Shown: positions 5,451 to 6,265 of the stretch, piece after piece | How the letters are laid out: each line of letters opens with the position of its first letter | Numbering within the stretch: position 1 is the stretch's first letter | From: Burkholderiaceae bacterium | GTDB taxonomy: Bacteria; Pseudomonadota; Gammaproteobacteria; Burkholderiales; Burkholderiaceae_C | NCBI GenBank assembly: GCA_031256125.1 | Contig: JAIRRE010000112.1 | Location: 1 to 6,265 of the forward strand | DNA: 6,265 nt | Direction: 5' to 3' | Position numbers and translations under genes: made by a program | The notes under the pieces: model-generated | The model's database searches: none | What the model saw: only the letters and a program-made list of their open reading frames with translations | What the model was told of the DNA's origin: nothing

Positions 5451-6265
5451 ATGCTGATCGACTTTTTCTACACCCTGCGCGCCGCCGGGTTGCCGGTGTC
5501 GGTCAAGGAATTCCTGACCCTACTCGAATCGCTCAAGGCGGGGGTGGTGGGGCCTGACAGTGCCGATGCATGCTCCATCGACGATTTTTATTACCTGGCC
5601 CGCGCGGCGCTGGTCAAGGACGAAAAGCACTACGACAAGTTCGACCGTGCCTTTGCCGCCTACTTCAAGGGCGTGGAGTTGATCGCCGACTTCCGCAAGG
5701 AAATTCCCGCCGATTGGCTGCGCAAGACGCTGGAGCGCGAACTCACGCCCAAGCAAAAAGCGGCCATCGAAAAACTGGGCTGGGACGAGTTGATGGAGAC
5801 GCTCAAAAAACGCCTGGAAGAACAAAAAGAGCGTCACGCGGGCGGCAACAAATGGATTGGCACCGGCGGCACCAGTCCATTCGGGCACGGCGGCTACAAC
5901 CCGCAGGGCGTGCGCATCGGCGGCGCGGGCCGCAACCGCAGCGCCGTCAAAGTGTGGGAGCAGCGCGCCTACCGCGATTACGACGACACGCAGGAACTGG
6001 GCACGCGCAACATCAAGGTTGCGCTGCGGCGACTGCGGCGTTTTGCGCGGCAGGGCAGCGAACTGGAACTGGATTTGCCCGACACCATCCGCGCCACCGC
6101 CGCCAACGCCGGCTGGCTGGACTTGAAAATGGTGCCCGAGCGCCACAACACCGTCAAAGTGCTGCTGCTGATGGACGTGGGCGGCACTATGGACGATCAC
6201 ATCCAGCGCGTGGAGGAACTGTTTTCCGCCGTCAAAATGGAATTCAAGCACCTGGAGTTCTATTA
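5451..6265 (+). CDS. VWA-domain protein, CoxE-like (partial, C terminus missing)
   Basis: The first 271 residues of a VWA (von Willebrand A) protein of the CoxE-like class, open to the right edge; homologues are usually near 400 aa. Such proteins partner MoxR ATPases and are thought to recruit the target complex. Layout: a helical N-terminal part beginning MLIDFFYTLRAAGLPVSVKE (1-20), a charged, possibly coiled segment LMETLKKRLEEQKERH (114-129), a glycine-rich linker GTGGTSPFGHGGYNPQG (137-153), then the start of the VWA domain VKVLLLMDVGGTMDDH (235-250). The metal site (MIDAS), normally D-x-S-x-S, reads D-V-G-G-T (242-246): the first serine is glycine and the second threonine. The rest of the MIDAS lies outside the window. 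No signal peptide, so cytoplasmic. The start at 5451 gives the expected N terminus; no ribosome site is visible. It lies 54 bases after the transporter stop, and its likely ATPase partner is at 2535-3377. Confidence 0.9.
   Translation, partial: MLIDFFYTLRAAGLPVSVKEFLTLLESLKAGVVGPDSADACSIDDFYYLARAALVKDEKHYDKFDRAFAAYFKGVELIADFRKEIPADWLRKTLERELTPKQKAAIEKLGWDELMETLKKRLEEQKERHAGGNKWIGTGGTSPFGHGGYNPQGVRIGGAGRNRSAVKVWEQRAYRDYDDTQELGTRNIKVALRRLRRFARQGSELELDLPDTIRATAANAGWLDLKMVPERHNTVKVLLLMDVGGTMDDHIQRVEELFSAVKMEFKHLEFY

Noticed and set aside
5520..6251. Minus-strand 243-residue open frame under the VWA gene
   Set aside because: Antisense to a frame with clear CoxE-like and VWA motifs; the translation shows no domain.

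Overview
The window is GC-rich, gene-dense chromosomal DNA. It most resembles a betaproteobacterium, probably Burkholderiales and perhaps Comamonadaceae. That placement is an inference from protein style: a PcaI/PcaJ-type CoA-transferase, a DUF1841 protein, an Fsr-type transporter and a CoxD/CoxE-like MoxR-VWA pair. There is no rRNA or other marker to confirm it. I see no tRNA, rRNA, CRISPR array, insertion sequence or phage gene.

Left part (1-1722, minus strand). Reading leftwards, this is a CoA-transferase cluster in the order alpha subunit (1722-1033), beta subunit (1004-357), then a second alpha subunit (333 to beyond the left edge). Gaps are 28 and 23 bases, so it is almost certainly one operon. 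The first two genes form a complete heterodimeric 3-oxoacid/3-oxoadipate CoA-transferase (PcaIJ type). This enzyme moves CoA from succinyl-CoA to a 3-oxoacid, as in the last steps of the beta-ketoadipate pathway for aromatic breakdown. The second alpha subunit is about 70% identical to the first over the 111 residues visible and probably begins a second alpha/beta pair.

Divergent gap (1723-1911). This holds a plausible promoter for the CoA-transferase operon and a tiny open frame overlapping the alpha-subunit start. No convincing promoter is visible for the gene to its right.

Right part (1912-6265, plus strand). Five genes point right: a DUF1841 protein; a MoxR-family AAA+ ATPase; a RimJ/RimL-type GNAT acetyltransferase 7 bases behind it; an Fsr (fosmidomycin-resistance) family MFS transporter; and a VWA-domain protein of the CoxE-like class, cut by the right edge. 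The MoxR ATPase and the VWA protein are of the types that usually work together as a chaperone-like pair for maturing or inserting cofactors into a partner complex. Here they are separated by the acetyltransferase and the transporter.

No clearly novel system stands out. The points most worth a second look are the alpha-beta-alpha CoA-transferase layout, the MoxR and VWA genes split by an antibiotic-efflux gene, and the altered metal-site motif in the VWA protein.
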